Below, in pieces: positions 18,623-27,174 of a stretch of DNA of 64,000 nucleotides (the stretch's first letter is position 1; every line of letters begins with the position of its first letter). Under the pieces are notes generated by a model that was not told the origin of the DNA, ran no database searches, and was given only the letters and a program-made list of their open reading frames with translations. Source of the DNA: Acidobacteriota bacterium (GTDB lineage: Bacteria; Acidobacteriota; Terriglobia; Bryobacterales; Bryobacteraceae); contig JACPNQ010000019.1 in NCBI GenBank assembly GCA_016185425.1, positions 62,001 to 126,000 on the forward strand, read 5' to 3'. A program made the translations under genes and the position numbers.

Positions 18623-19855
18623 ATGAAACCCGTCCACTACTGGATCGGCGCATTGATGCTTGCCTTCAGCTTGGTGAACTACTTTGACCGCACAATCCTA
18701 TCGGTCGCCGCGCCAGGGATGATGAAGGAATTTGACCTCACGCCGACCGGGATGGGTGTCGTTTTCTCGGCATTTCAAATCAGCTACACCGCCCTGATGA
18801 CGCCCGGTGGCCGCTGGTCGGACCGCTTCGGCCCGCGTAACATGCTCGCCGTTGTCGGCATCGGCGCCGGTCTGCTCACGGCGTTGATGCCTCTAGGCGC
18901 GATCCCCGGACTCGGGATTTGGATCGGCGTCATCCCCGCGCTGGTGATCGTGCGGCTCGGCTTCGGCGCGTTCACTGCTCCGCTCTATCCAGCCACCGGC
19001 CGCATGAATGCCAACTGGATTCCCTCCGGCCATCGCACGCGTTTGCAAGGGCTCGTCAACTCCGGTGCGGGGTTCGGCGGAGCCGTGTCGCCGATTCTCT
19101 TCTCGGCGATGATCGCTCGCTACGGGTGGCGTACGTCGTTCGTCTTCGCCGGCGCCGCTTCCATCGCCCTTGGCCTGGTCTGGTTCTTCACCGTGCGCGA
19201 CCGCCCGTTCGCCGTCTCGCCAACGCAACCGGAGTGGGGCCCGCTCCTCCGCGACCGGAACATGCAATGGTTGATCATTGGCTTCGCCGCGGTCGACTAC
19301 TTCGAATACATCTTCTTCTACTGGCTCTTTTACTATTTGGGCGAAGTCCGCAAGCTGTCGCCGGATGACACAGCCTTCTACACGACAATTCCCTTCCTCG
19401 CCTGGGTCGTCATGATGCCGGCCGGTGGGCTGCTTACCGATCTCCTCATCAAACGCTACGGCACGAAGAAAGGAATGCGCGCCGTGGCGATGTCGTGCAT
19501 GACCCTCTCTGTGCTCTGTCTCGTCGCCGCGTTGCGGGCGCCTGACGGAAATACGAACACACTGGTGGCGCTGCTATCTCTCGCCTTCGGCTTTTGCGCG
19601 ATTGCCGATGTCGTCTACTGGTCCGCGGTCATCTCAATCAGCGGAACGCAGGTCGGCGCGGCATGTGGCCTGATGAACACGGGCGGCAACCTCGGCGGCG
19701 GCATCGCACCCGTATTGACCCCAATGATCGCGTCTGCTTACGGCTGGTCGGCCGGCCTCTATTTCGGCGCCGTTATCGCCCTGATTGGCCTCTTCGCCTG
19801 GCTCTTCATAAACCCTCAAAAAACCGTGCCAGGGACGCATTCAGTCCAACCTTGA
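18623..19855 (+). CDS. MFS transporter, ACS/hexuronate-like
   Basis: A 410-residue transporter with 12 predicted helices. It opens MKPVHYWIGALMLAFSLVNYFDRTILSVAAP, typical of the anion:cation symporter family (glucarate, hexuronate, phthalate transporters), with the loop 2-3 motif GGRWSDRFGPRN and loop 8-9 GGLLTDLLIKRYG. It lies convergent to a sulfatase and near an acyltransferase and esterase, consistent with uptake of a sugar acid from polysaccharide breakdown. The start is ATG 18623; a further ATG at 18602 is in frame but adds no family residues. Confidence 0.88.
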   Translation: MKPVHYWIGALMLAFSLVNYFDRTILSVAAPGMMKEFDLTPTGMGVVFSAFQISYTALMTPGGRWSDRFGPRNMLAVVGIGAGLLTALMPLGAIPGLGIWIGVIPALVIVRLGFGAFTAPLYPATGRMNANWIPSGHRTRLQGLVNSGAGFGGAVSPILFSAMIARYGWRTSFVFAGAASIALGLVWFFTVRDRPFAVSPTQPEWGPLLRDRNMQWLIIGFAAVDYFEYIFFYWLFYYLGEVRKLSPDDTAFYTTIPFLAWVVMMPAGGLLTDLLIKRYGTKKGMRAVAMSCMTLSVLCLVAALRAPDGNTNTLVALLSLAFGFCAIADVVYWSAVISISGTQVGAACGLMNTGGNLGGGIAPVLTPMIASAYGWSAGLYFGAVIALIGLFAWLFINPQKTVPGTHSVQP

Positions 19856-21199
19856 TCTCTTCGGACCGGTATACGGCATCCGATCCCAATAGTCCGCCGG
19901 TCCCTTCGCGCGCGGATCTCCCGTCTCCCGCATCCACCGATCCACACGGGCCGCCAACTTCCTTCGCACCGCCGCATACCGCCGATCCCCGGCCAAATTT
20001 TTAACCTGCCCCTGGTCACTCCCGCAGTCGTACAGCTCCTCAACCGGCCGCTTGGCAAAACACAACCGGAACGCCTCCGACTCCGCCAGGTCCATTACCA
20101 GCCGTTTCGTCGCCGACTCGTCAACATCCCCATACTCGCCCACTGCCCAATACAATTCCGGGTCGCCCGCCGGCCACCGCTCCGGCTCCAGATTTCGTAG
20201 GTACAAATACTCCCGCGTCCGAACGCCGCGCACCGGATAACTCAAATCCCCGCGACGCACATTCGCATGGCGCTCCCGCTCCAGGAACACCTCCTCCCGT
20301 AGCGGCGGCCGCAGCAAACTCTTCGCCGTCGCATCGCGCGGAACCGGCACTCCCGCGGCCTCCAGAAACGTCGGGCACAAATCGCCCAGCGTCACGAACC
20401 CCTCATGCCGCGCCCCCGTCTTCACCCGCCCCGGCCACCGCAGCGCCAGCGGCACCCGCACTCCCAGGTCATAACAATTCGCCAGCCCCCGCGGTATCTG
20501 CCACCCGTTGTCTCCCGTCATCGCCACCAGCGTCCGGTCCAACTCCCCAGTCCGCTTCAGCTCCCCTAGAATCTCTCCGCACTCGCTGTCGAACTGTTGT
20601 ACCTCCGCATAGTAACCGCGAATGTCCTCTCGCACCACTGGATCATCCGGCAGATGCGCGGGCGGGCGGATCGCGGTCAATGCAATCCCCGCGCGCGAGC
20701 CCCGGTCCCACGGCACATGCGGATCGTGCGATCCAAACCAAAAGCAGAATGGCCGGTCCTTCGGCCGGGCAGCCAGAAAGGCCGCAAAGCTTTCAAACAC
20801 CCGCCCCGCCGGATTCCCATTCTTCGTTTTTCCCGGCCCCCACCCCTTCCCCGAGTAGCCCACAAAATACCCGGCCTTCTCCAGCAACGCCGGATACGTT
20901 GCCACGCCCTCCGGAAGCGGTCCATAGAGATTCGCCGCCGCGCCCAGCCGATGTGTCTCCTGCCCTGTCAGCAGCATCGACCGCGACGGCGAGCACGACG
21001 GATTCGGCGCAAACGCATGGGTAAAGAGCATCCCCTCTCGCGCAAGCCCATCGAAGGTGGGCGTCTTCACCGCCGGATCCGCATATACGCCCGCGTGCGG
21101 ATATGCCCAGTTATCGGCCAACAGGAGAAGCAGATTCGGACGCGGATCGGCAGCCAATAACGACCCAACAAACACCCGCCGCGACAGGAAAGAATGCAT
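19841..21199 (-). CDS. exported sulfatase
   Basis: A 452-residue type I sulfatase. The formylglycine site is NPSCSPSRSMLLTG (C69-S-P-S-R73), matching the CxPSR maturation motif; metal ligands include an early LLLADNWA, DPHVPW and TGDNGWQIPRG. The N-terminus MHSFLSRRVFVGSLLA is Tat-like, so the enzyme is likely exported after maturation by a formylglycine-generating enzyme, which is not in this window. It would remove sulfate esters from glycans. ATG 21199 is preferred over TTG 21211. The last 15 bp overlap the MFS gene. Confidence 0.92.
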   Translation of the reverse strand: MHSFLSRRVFVGSLLAADPRPNLLLLLADNWAYPHAGVYADPAVKTPTFDGLAREGMLFTHAFAPNPSCSPSRSMLLTGQETHRLGAAANLYGPLPEGVATYPALLEKAGYFVGYSGKGWGPGKTKNGNPAGRVFESFAAFLAARPKDRPFCFWFGSHDPHVPWDRGSRAGIALTAIRPPAHLPDDPVVREDIRGYYAEVQQFDSECGEILGELKRTGELDRTLVAMTGDNGWQIPRGLANCYDLGVRVPLALRWPGRVKTGARHEGFVTLGDLCPTFLEAAGVPVPRDATAKSLLRPPLREEVFLERERHANVRRGDLSYPVRGVRTREYLYLRNLEPERWPAGDPELYWAVGEYGDVDESATKRLVMDLAESEAFRLCFAKRPVEELYDCGSDQGQVKNLAGDRRYAAVRRKLAARVDRWMRETGDPRAKGPADYWDRMPYTGPKRSRLD

Positions 21200-21230
21200 A
21201 GGCAACGCCAATGCTATCGCACTACCCGTC

Positions 21231-21236
21231 TACACT
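21231..21236 (+). promoter_or_regulatory. -10 hexamer, leaderless spacing
   Basis: TACACT lies 8 nt before the GTG at 21245, with no Shine-Dalgarno between. The same hexamer occurs before uvrB. Confidence 0.4.
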
Positions 21237-21244
21237 AAATAATC

Positions 21245-22315
21245 GTGAATCGCCTCCAATCGCTCGACGCCTTCCGCGGGCTAACCATCGCGCTGATGAT
21301 CCTCGTCAACACTCCCGGCGATGGCCGCCACGTCTATGCCCCGCTCCAGCACGCGGAATGGCACGGCTGGACGCTCACCGATTGCGTCTTCCCCAGCTTC
21401 GTCTGGATCGTCGGCGTGGCCATCGCACTCTCTCTCGGCGCCAAGCTCGATCAACCCCGCTCCGCGCTATACAAATCCATCCTCCGCCGCGCCGCCATTC
21501 TCTTCGGCCTCGGTCTCCTCCTCTACGCCTTCCCGACATTCCCCGTCGACACGTTCCGCATATTGGGCGTCCTGCAGCGCCTCGCCATCTGTTACGCAGT
21601 CACCTCGATCCTCTTCCTCAACACCTCCATCCGCGGGCAGATCGCCGCCATCGCTGTCCTGCTCGCCGGGTACTGGGCCATCATGATGTTCATCCCAGCG
21701 CCCGGTTACGCGCCCGGCAACCTGACCGTCGAAGGCAACATCGCTCACTATGTGGACAAAATCATCCTCGGCAACCACAACTACCGCAGCACCAAGACCT
21801 GGGACCCGGAAGGCATTATCAGCACGCTTCCGTCCATCGCCACGTGCCTCCTCGGCGTCCTCGCCGGCCATATCCTGAAGGCGGCCAGCGGCATTCCCCA
21901 ACGCACCCGGCGCCTCATTGTCATCGGCGCCGCCCTCATCGCCGCCGGCCTCCTGCTCGATCCCGTCCTGCCCATCAACAAAAAACTCTGGACTTCCACC
22001 TTCTCGCTCTTCATGGCCGGTCTTGACTTCGCCTCTTTCGGCGCGCTGCTCTGGCTCATCGACGGCCGCGGCCTCGTCGCGCCCTTCCGGCCCTTCGTCG
22101 TCATGGGTATGAACGCCATTGCGCTCTATCTATCGAGCGAGTTCCTCGACACCATCATGAATTTCATGCACTGGAAGCAACCCATCTACGAGACCATCTT
22201 TGTTCCTCTCGCCAGCCCCATCAACGCCAGCCTGCTCTTCTCTATCGCCTACGTGCTTCTACACATGGGCTTGGCCTACTTCCTCTACTCCCGCAAACTC
22301 TTTTTTCGAGCATGA
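21245..22315 (+). CDS. DUF5009/NagX-type membrane acyltransferase
   Basis: A 356-residue membrane protein with about ten helices. The N-terminus MNRLQSLDAFRGLTIALMILVNTPGD plus DCVFPSFVWIVGVAIALSL and the loop NYRSTKTWDPEGIISTLPSI are characteristic of DUF5009 proteins related to heparan-alpha-glucosaminide N-acetyltransferase (NagX). The Asp of LDAFRG and the WDPEG loop are conserved. It probably acetylates an amino sugar at the membrane. It sits near a sulfatase and esterase, which would suit glycan breakdown. Start GTG 21245, 33 bp from the divergent sulfatase start. Confidence 0.88.
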   Translation: MNRLQSLDAFRGLTIALMILVNTPGDGRHVYAPLQHAEWHGWTLTDCVFPSFVWIVGVAIALSLGAKLDQPRSALYKSILRRAAILFGLGLLLYAFPTFPVDTFRILGVLQRLAICYAVTSILFLNTSIRGQIAAIAVLLAGYWAIMMFIPAPGYAPGNLTVEGNIAHYVDKIILGNHNYRSTKTWDPEGIISTLPSIATCLLGVLAGHILKAASGIPQRTRRLIVIGAALIAAGLLLDPVLPINKKLWTSTFSLFMAGLDFASFGALLWLIDGRGLVAPFRPFVVMGMNAIALYLSSEFLDTIMNFMHWKQPIYETIFVPLASPINASLLFSIAYVLLHMGLAYFLYSRKLFFRA

Positions 22316-22332
22316 AGGCATCCCGCTGTCAA

Positions 22333-23631
22333 CTAACCCCGCCACGCCAGTGCATACGACTTCGGCATATGCCCGTCGTATACAATCTTCCCCTCCGCCC
22401 GCAGCTCCGGCAGCAACACTACCTGCCGCACAATCTCCGGTATCATCACCATCCCCACATACTTCCCCAAGCACTCATGCGATCCATATCCAAACGTGAA
22501 GTAGTGATACCAATTCCGCCCCGCCTGGAACTCCTCCGGACTCTCAAACGCCTTCGCATCGAACATCGCCGACTGCGTCAGCGCCAACACGTTCGTCGAT
22601 GCCGGAATCACCGTCTCCCGCTCCGTCCCCTTCGCCAACGTGTATTCCTGCGACGTCTGCCGGAACATATACGGCGAAATCGGCACAAATCGCAGCGCTT
22701 CCCAAACAATGCCATCGAAGGTCGATGTATCTTCTGACTTCGCCGCATTCCTCGCCTGCTCCAGCAACTCCGGCCGCTCCAGCAGGAACTGAATCGTCTG
22801 CACCGTCGCCTGCGCCGTTGTCTCAATCGTCCCGATCAGCAGGCCGCCCGCGTTCGCGCCCACGCGCTGCAAATCGAAATTCACCGAGTCCGGGAACTTC
22901 GTTCGCATCATTCGGGTCACAATATCGTCCGCTACCCGCTTATCCCGCCGCCACATCTTCCGGAACGGAGCCAGCAGCCACTCCAGCTTTGCCGTCAACG
23001 CCTTCGTCACAATCAACGCCGTAATGTATTTCCCCAGCTTTTCGCCCGACGCCGCGTGGCTCTCCTCTATCCGCCTCCGCTCCTCCGGCGTCGCGATGTC
23101 AAATGGCTGGTTATAAAACGTATCCACCTGCGCCCAATACGACCACTCCATCAAATCCTTCCGATGCATCCCGATCAGCCCGAAATAGTCCCGCACAATC
23201 GTCGCGGGCACCATGCGGCAATACTCGCCGACAGCGTCGATCTTCCCGCTTGCCTTCTCCAAAATGTCGCGGCCGATATCCGCCACCATCTTCCGCACTT
23301 GCGGCAGGTCGTCGCGGTTCAACAGTCCCTGCATAATCGACTTCTCCCGGTAATGCAGCGCATCGTCGTCGTGCATCATCAGGTAGCTATTCGCCATCTT
23401 CGGCTCATACAGCCTCACTGTGAACACCTTCGGCATGTTCAACAGCTCGATCACGTCGTCGAAAAGCGCCACCAGCACGCACTCCGGCAGCACGAGGATC
23501 GGCCGCCGGTCGCGCAGCTCCTGGAAAAACGCCAGCGGTTCCCCGGCCATGATCTCCCGCACCAGCTTCAACCGGCTCTCTGCCGGTTCATTGTCCACGC
23601 GGTCGAGGTAGGACATCGGTTTCGGCGCCAT
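22333..23631 (-). CDS. cytochrome P450
   Basis: A 432-residue soluble P450. The haem loop is YHYFTFGYGSHECLG with the thiolate Cys at 387; the ExxR motif is WEALRFVP; helix I is LIGTIETTAQATVQ, where Glu and Thr replace the commoner AGxDT but keep a Thr for O2 activation. P450s oxidise small molecules with electrons from ferredoxin or another donor; neither donor gene is adjacent. A ribosome site GGGAG lies 7 nt before ATG 23631. The gene starts 14 bp after the stop of the large cytochrome c gene, so they form an operon. Substrate unknown. Confidence 0.93.
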   Translation of the reverse strand: MAPKPMSYLDRVDNEPAESRLKLVREIMAGEPLAFFQELRDRRPILVLPECVLVALFDDVIELLNMPKVFTVRLYEPKMANSYLMMHDDDALHYREKSIMQGLLNRDDLPQVRKMVADIGRDILEKASGKIDAVGEYCRMVPATIVRDYFGLIGMHRKDLMEWSYWAQVDTFYNQPFDIATPEERRRIEESHAASGEKLGKYITALIVTKALTAKLEWLLAPFRKMWRRDKRVADDIVTRMMRTKFPDSVNFDLQRVGANAGGLLIGTIETTAQATVQTIQFLLERPELLEQARNAAKSEDTSTFDGIVWEALRFVPISPYMFRQTSQEYTLAKGTERETVIPASTNVLALTQSAMFDAKAFESPEEFQAGRNWYHYFTFGYGSHECLGKYVGMVMIPEIVRQVVLLPELRAEGKIVYDGHMPKSYALAWRG

Positions 23632-23645
23632 CGGCAACTCCCTCT

Positions 23646-25709
23646 TTACAGCGACTTCAAATACTCCACCAAATCCCAACGATCCTGGTCCGACAGAATG
23701 GTCGTCGCGTACTCATGCCCGGCATTGCTGTTGCTCGGTTTCGTCGTATCGAATAGCAGTTCCGGAACGTCGCGGTCTCCTTGCTTCACGCCAACTTTCT
23801 CTACGTCGAGTTCTCGCGTCCCTACCCGGAACTGCTTCGGCCTCTTCTCCGCCGGCAATAACAAGTCGTAAAGCGTCGGCACGGACCCGTTGTGCAAATA
23901 CGGCGCCGTCGCCCAAATGCCGTTCAACGGCCGTCCTTTGTACGCCCGTAGCGAAGCAAACGGAGCCGCTGTCGTATCCGGAAGATAGTTCCCGGACTTC
24001 ACCGTCGGCTTAATATCGTTTTGGAAGAAACTGTCCACCAGTTCCACCGCCCAATCGAAGCCGCGCCGCACAAACCACTTATCCGGATCCGGCGTCGCCA
24101 CGACATTCTCCGTGGCCTTGGTCAGCAGCGCCGCCACCGGCGCTTCCGTGTCCAGCAGAACACTCCCCACCCCTATCTTCGTGTACCAGTTCCGCTGAAT
24201 TCCGCTGAAACCCTTGTAGTCAACGCTGTTATTCGCCATCGTCCTGTCGGTGCCGATCTCATCCAACTGGGTCATCTTGGCTATCACGCGCCGCGCCTTG
24301 CTCGAACGGTCGATCTCCGCATGGCACTCCACGCAGTGCTTGTCGAATAGGTGCTCGCCGCGCTCCCGCTTCGTCTCGTCAATCTTTGGAAGCCCCGCCT
24401 TCTCCACCGCCTCCGTCCACTGCGGCGACTGCAACGACGCCAGCCGGTCCTCAATCAACCGCAGATTATGCACATTGATCGACGACTGGAAGCTGATATG
24501 CTTCGGCCCGAATCCCTGCCCGCCAATCACCGAGGAGATGGTCCAGCCATCCTTCTCCGCCCAATCCAGAATCCCAAATACTCCGATCACTTCTCCCGTA
24601 TTTCGCCCGATCGGTCCGACTCCGGCGTTCGCCGCAATCCCGTTCCACTGGACGTAATCGTGTTGCGGAATGTCCCACAAGAACGGATAGCTGACCGGCG
24701 CGTTCGGCGGGTTGAAAATCTTGTTCCGCAGAATGTCGCGCTGCTTATCGGTTAGCTCCCTCATCAGTTTCCGCATTAAGTGATCCCGGTCGTTCCCGTT
24801 CAATACGGGCTGCATCTTCGCAATCAGCGCGCTCGTTTCAGCCGGCGTCAGCGACCCCTTCAACACCATCGTCAACGCCTCTGGATTCAATAAATGCTCC
24901 AGTACCCGGTTGTAGATCCGTCCAAACGCATCCAGTCGCGCATAGCCATAAGGAACCGGGAAAAGCTGGCCGTCCGTCTCCGTTTCGCTCTTGTTGAAGA
25001 AGTTATACGCCGCCATCCGCAGCGTGTGTTTGTCCAGGTCTTGGTTCACCTCGGCCTCGGACTTGTAATTGCCCGCCCGCAACACCGCGTCCACGAACCT
25101 CTTCTTCTTCGCGCCGTCGTCCTGCGTCTTCGCCAGCGACGCTTCCAGCGCCTGCATAAACCGGTCCATGTCCGCCGCGCCCGGTCCGCCGTCGATCCGT
25201 ATCCCAACACCCTTGTAATTCACCTGCGCCGAATGGCACGCCGCGCATGTGAAACCCATATATTTCTTGCCTTGATAGGTATCCAGCACCATCCCTACCG
25301 GCAGCGCGTCCGGATTACTCTTCGTCTTCTTTTGTGGCAGATAACGGTAGTAACTCATGTTGTCCGGCGACCGGAACGGCTCCATGGAATTCGCCTGCTC
25401 CAGGCACAGGAAGAAGTCGTATGGCAGTAGGTCGGACCCTTGCGTGATGTTATAAAACCACAGGCTGTCCGCCGCCGTCCATCCTTGATCCAAATAGACA
25501 ATCCTCGTCGAGGTATCCCCGAATTTATCCGCCTCCACCGGCACCGCGCCGCGGTCCGGATCGTTGTCCACCACTTTGTAGTACGCCCGTTCGAAGAGCG
25601 TCGACGAACCCAGGAACATTGCCACCACGCCCACCAGCAGCGCCACTCCAATCGCTCGCCAAGCGTGTCTCTCTATCGAATAGATCAAATATACGAGGTA
25701 CTTTTGCAT
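23646..25709 (-). CDS. RoxA-like dihaem cytochrome c
   Basis: A 687-residue exported protein with one N-terminal membrane helix (residues 18-37). Two haem c sites are seen, CAACH at 155-159 and CVECH at 459-463. The stretch around residues 88-112 (TQGSDLLPYDFFLCLEQA) and FTCAACHSAQVNYKG resemble the rubber oxygenase RoxA/RoxB and RoxA-like cytochrome family, related to MauG and dihaem peroxidases. RoxA cleaves poly(cis-1,4-isoprene) as a secreted dioxygenase; whether this homologue does so cannot be told from sequence. It is followed in the same operon by a P450. Length is close to RoxA. Confidence 0.85.
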   Translation of the reverse strand: MQKYLVYLIYSIERHAWRAIGVALLVGVVAMFLGSSTLFERAYYKVVDNDPDRGAVPVEADKFGDTSTRIVYLDQGWTAADSLWFYNITQGSDLLPYDFFLCLEQANSMEPFRSPDNMSYYRYLPQKKTKSNPDALPVGMVLDTYQGKKYMGFTCAACHSAQVNYKGVGIRIDGGPGAADMDRFMQALEASLAKTQDDGAKKKRFVDAVLRAGNYKSEAEVNQDLDKHTLRMAAYNFFNKSETETDGQLFPVPYGYARLDAFGRIYNRVLEHLLNPEALTMVLKGSLTPAETSALIAKMQPVLNGNDRDHLMRKLMRELTDKQRDILRNKIFNPPNAPVSYPFLWDIPQHDYVQWNGIAANAGVGPIGRNTGEVIGVFGILDWAEKDGWTISSVIGGQGFGPKHISFQSSINVHNLRLIEDRLASLQSPQWTEAVEKAGLPKIDETKRERGEHLFDKHCVECHAEIDRSSKARRVIAKMTQLDEIGTDRTMANNSVDYKGFSGIQRNWYTKIGVGSVLLDTEAPVAALLTKATENVVATPDPDKWFVRRGFDWAVELVDSFFQNDIKPTVKSGNYLPDTTAAPFASLRAYKGRPLNGIWATAPYLHNGSVPTLYDLLLPAEKRPKQFRVGTRELDVEKVGVKQGDRDVPELLFDTTKPSNSNAGHEYATTILSDQDRWDLVEYLKSL

Positions 25710-25721
25710 ATCGGCATCTTT

Positions 25722-26522
25722 TTAACCATAGTGGCCGGAATATGTCAATCGTTTCTGTCGAAATAATAATAAATCCAAACTCATCGTCACGCGGCTCGCC
25801 TCCGCTGGCCGTGATTGCATCGGCCGGTAAATCGCCAGCAACGCATCCCGCACTCCATCGGCATCGAGCTCGGCCGCTGTCGCAACCCGCTCTTGCCCGG
25901 CCAGATCGAACAACGTCGAAAACTCCTCGATCGTCCGTTCCCGCCTGTCCCGCCCCTTCCCCCGCAGCTCAATGAAATCCTCCGGCGCCGGAACCGCTAC
26001 AAGCAGCCGCCCATCTTCCCGCAGAACCCTCCGGAACTCCGCAACATTCATCCTCGCGGTAATCGACATGACCGCGTCAAAAGCCCCGTTCGAATACGGA
26101 ATCGCCCGATCCGCGTTAGCGACAATCCACTCGCACTCCGGATACCGCCGCGCCGCCGCATCCACAGCCGGAATAGAGATGTCGACGCCACATCCCGCAA
26201 CTCCGAGGTTGCCCAAATAGAATCCATCTCCACACCCGGCATCCAGTACGCGGTCCGGCTTATCCACCCGCAACATCGCCCGAACGCCCGCGAGGAGCGG
26301 ATCCGTCACGCCACGGTCATGCAGCCGCCGCCGCGCGGCCACAGCCTCCGCCGTATCCCCGGGCGCCTTCGACTTCTTGTCCTGCGGCTGCAGCAAATTC
26401 ACATACCCGCTCCGCGCCACGTCGAACGAATGCCCACGATCGCAAGCCAACCGCCGCCCCTTCCGGACCAGCCGCTCTCCGCACCCCCGGACCGAACACA
26501 CCAGGAAAATAGTGTCAGACAC
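25722..26522 (-). CDS. RlmA-like 23S rRNA guanine-N1 methyltransferase
   Basis: About 266 residues. The N-terminal Zn finger has C9, C14, C27 and H31 in CSVRGCGERL...LACDRGHSFDVARSGYVNLL, a signature of RlmA (RrmA), which methylates G745/G748 of 23S rRNA. The SAM motif I is RVLDAGCGDGFYLGN, and VMSITARMNVAEFRRVLREDG covers motifs IV-V. ATG is absent; I choose GTG 26522, which leaves a short leader before the Zn finger, over a TTG at 26585 that would run into the divergent gene. The start codon lies in a short inverted repeat. Specificity for one of the RlmA sites is not decided. Confidence 0.8.
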   Translation of the reverse strand: MSDTIFLVCSVRGCGERLVRKGRRLACDRGHSFDVARSGYVNLLQPQDKKSKAPGDTAEAVAARRRLHDRGVTDPLLAGVRAMLRVDKPDRVLDAGCGDGFYLGNLGVAGCGVDISIPAVDAAARRYPECEWIVANADRAIPYSNGAFDAVMSITARMNVAEFRRVLREDGRLLVAVPAPEDFIELRGKGRDRRERTIEEFSTLFDLAGQERVATAAELDADGVRDALLAIYRPMQSRPAEASRVTMSLDLLLFRQKRLTYSGHYG

Positions 26523-26533
26523 CAATTTAATCT
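26512..26533. repeat. direct repeat copy 1 with internal inverted repeat
   Basis: This 22-bp segment recurs at 27110-27131 with four changes, all in adjacent positions 7-10. Copy 1 contains GTGTC-A-GACAC, an inverted repeat. The two copies flank the exported methyltransferase gene in direct orientation. Such GTGTCxGACAC elements look like short REP-type repeats. Confidence 0.5.
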
Positions 26534-26557
26534 TCCAACTCTGACATAATCGCAAAC

Positions 26558-27106
26558 ATGTTGCGCCGCACTCTTTTAGCCGCAATCCCCGCGCTCATCG
26601 CGCAGGAACCGAAACGACGCCAGCCGGATGTTCCCTACGTCCCCACCACGGAAGCCGCCGTCCGCGAAATGTTGAAGCTCGCCAAAGTGCAGAAGTCCGA
26701 CATCGTATACGACCTCGGCTGTGGTGACGGCCGTATCGTCATCACCGCCGCGAAAGAATATGGCACGAAAGGCGTCGGCATCGACATCGATCCCCAACGC
26801 ATCAAGGAAGCCAAGGAAAACGCCCGCAAAGCCGGGGTCGAACACCTCGTCCGTTTCGAGGAAAAGGACCTCTTCGTCGCCGACTTCAGTGAAGCCACTG
26901 TGGTCACCCTCTTCCTTCTCCCTCGCATTAACCTCCAGCTCAAGCCCAAGCTATTGAAGGACCTCAAACCAGGCACTCGCGTTGTTTCAAACACCTTCGA
27001 CATGGGCGACTGGAAAGCCGAAAAGGAAGTCAACCTCGGCGAGTCCGACGACGAATACACGGGCCTCAGCCAGAAATTCTTCCTCTGGACCATCCCCGCC
27101 AAGTAA
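26558..27106 (+). CDS. exported SAM-dependent methyltransferase-like protein
   Basis: A 182-residue protein. A hydrophobic N-terminus (MLRRTLLAAIPALIAQ) looks like a signal peptide, then VPYVPTTEAAVREMLKLA leads into SAM motif I IVYDLGCGDGRIVITAA and the strand-2 acidic end GVGIDIDPQRI. The end GTRVVSNTFDMGDW is typical of a group of methyltransferases with signal peptides found in Acidobacteria and Planctomycetes. What an exported SAM enzyme would methylate is unknown, since SAM is cytoplasmic. CATAAT lies 7 nt before the ATG. The gene is flanked by the direct repeats at 26512 and 27110. Confidence 0.8.
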   Translation: MLRRTLLAAIPALIAQEPKRRQPDVPYVPTTEAAVREMLKLAKVQKSDIVYDLGCGDGRIVITAAKEYGTKGVGIDIDPQRIKEAKENARKAGVEHLVRFEEKDLFVADFSEATVVTLFLLPRINLQLKPKLLKDLKPGTRVVSNTFDMGDWKAEKEVNLGESDDEYTGLSQKFFLWTIPAK

Positions 27107-27109
27107 ATG

Positions 27110-27131
27110 GTGTCAACGACCAATTTAATCT
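27110..27131. repeat. direct repeat copy 2
   Basis: Second copy of the element at 26512-26533, sharing GTGTCA at the left and the 12-bp right part CCAATTTAATCT; the right arm of the inverted repeat is changed. It begins 4 bp after the methyltransferase stop. Confidence 0.5.
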
Positions 27132-27174
27132 AGCCAAGTCGGAAGCGACAACGGCTAGGAGGAGGCGCCCCCTG

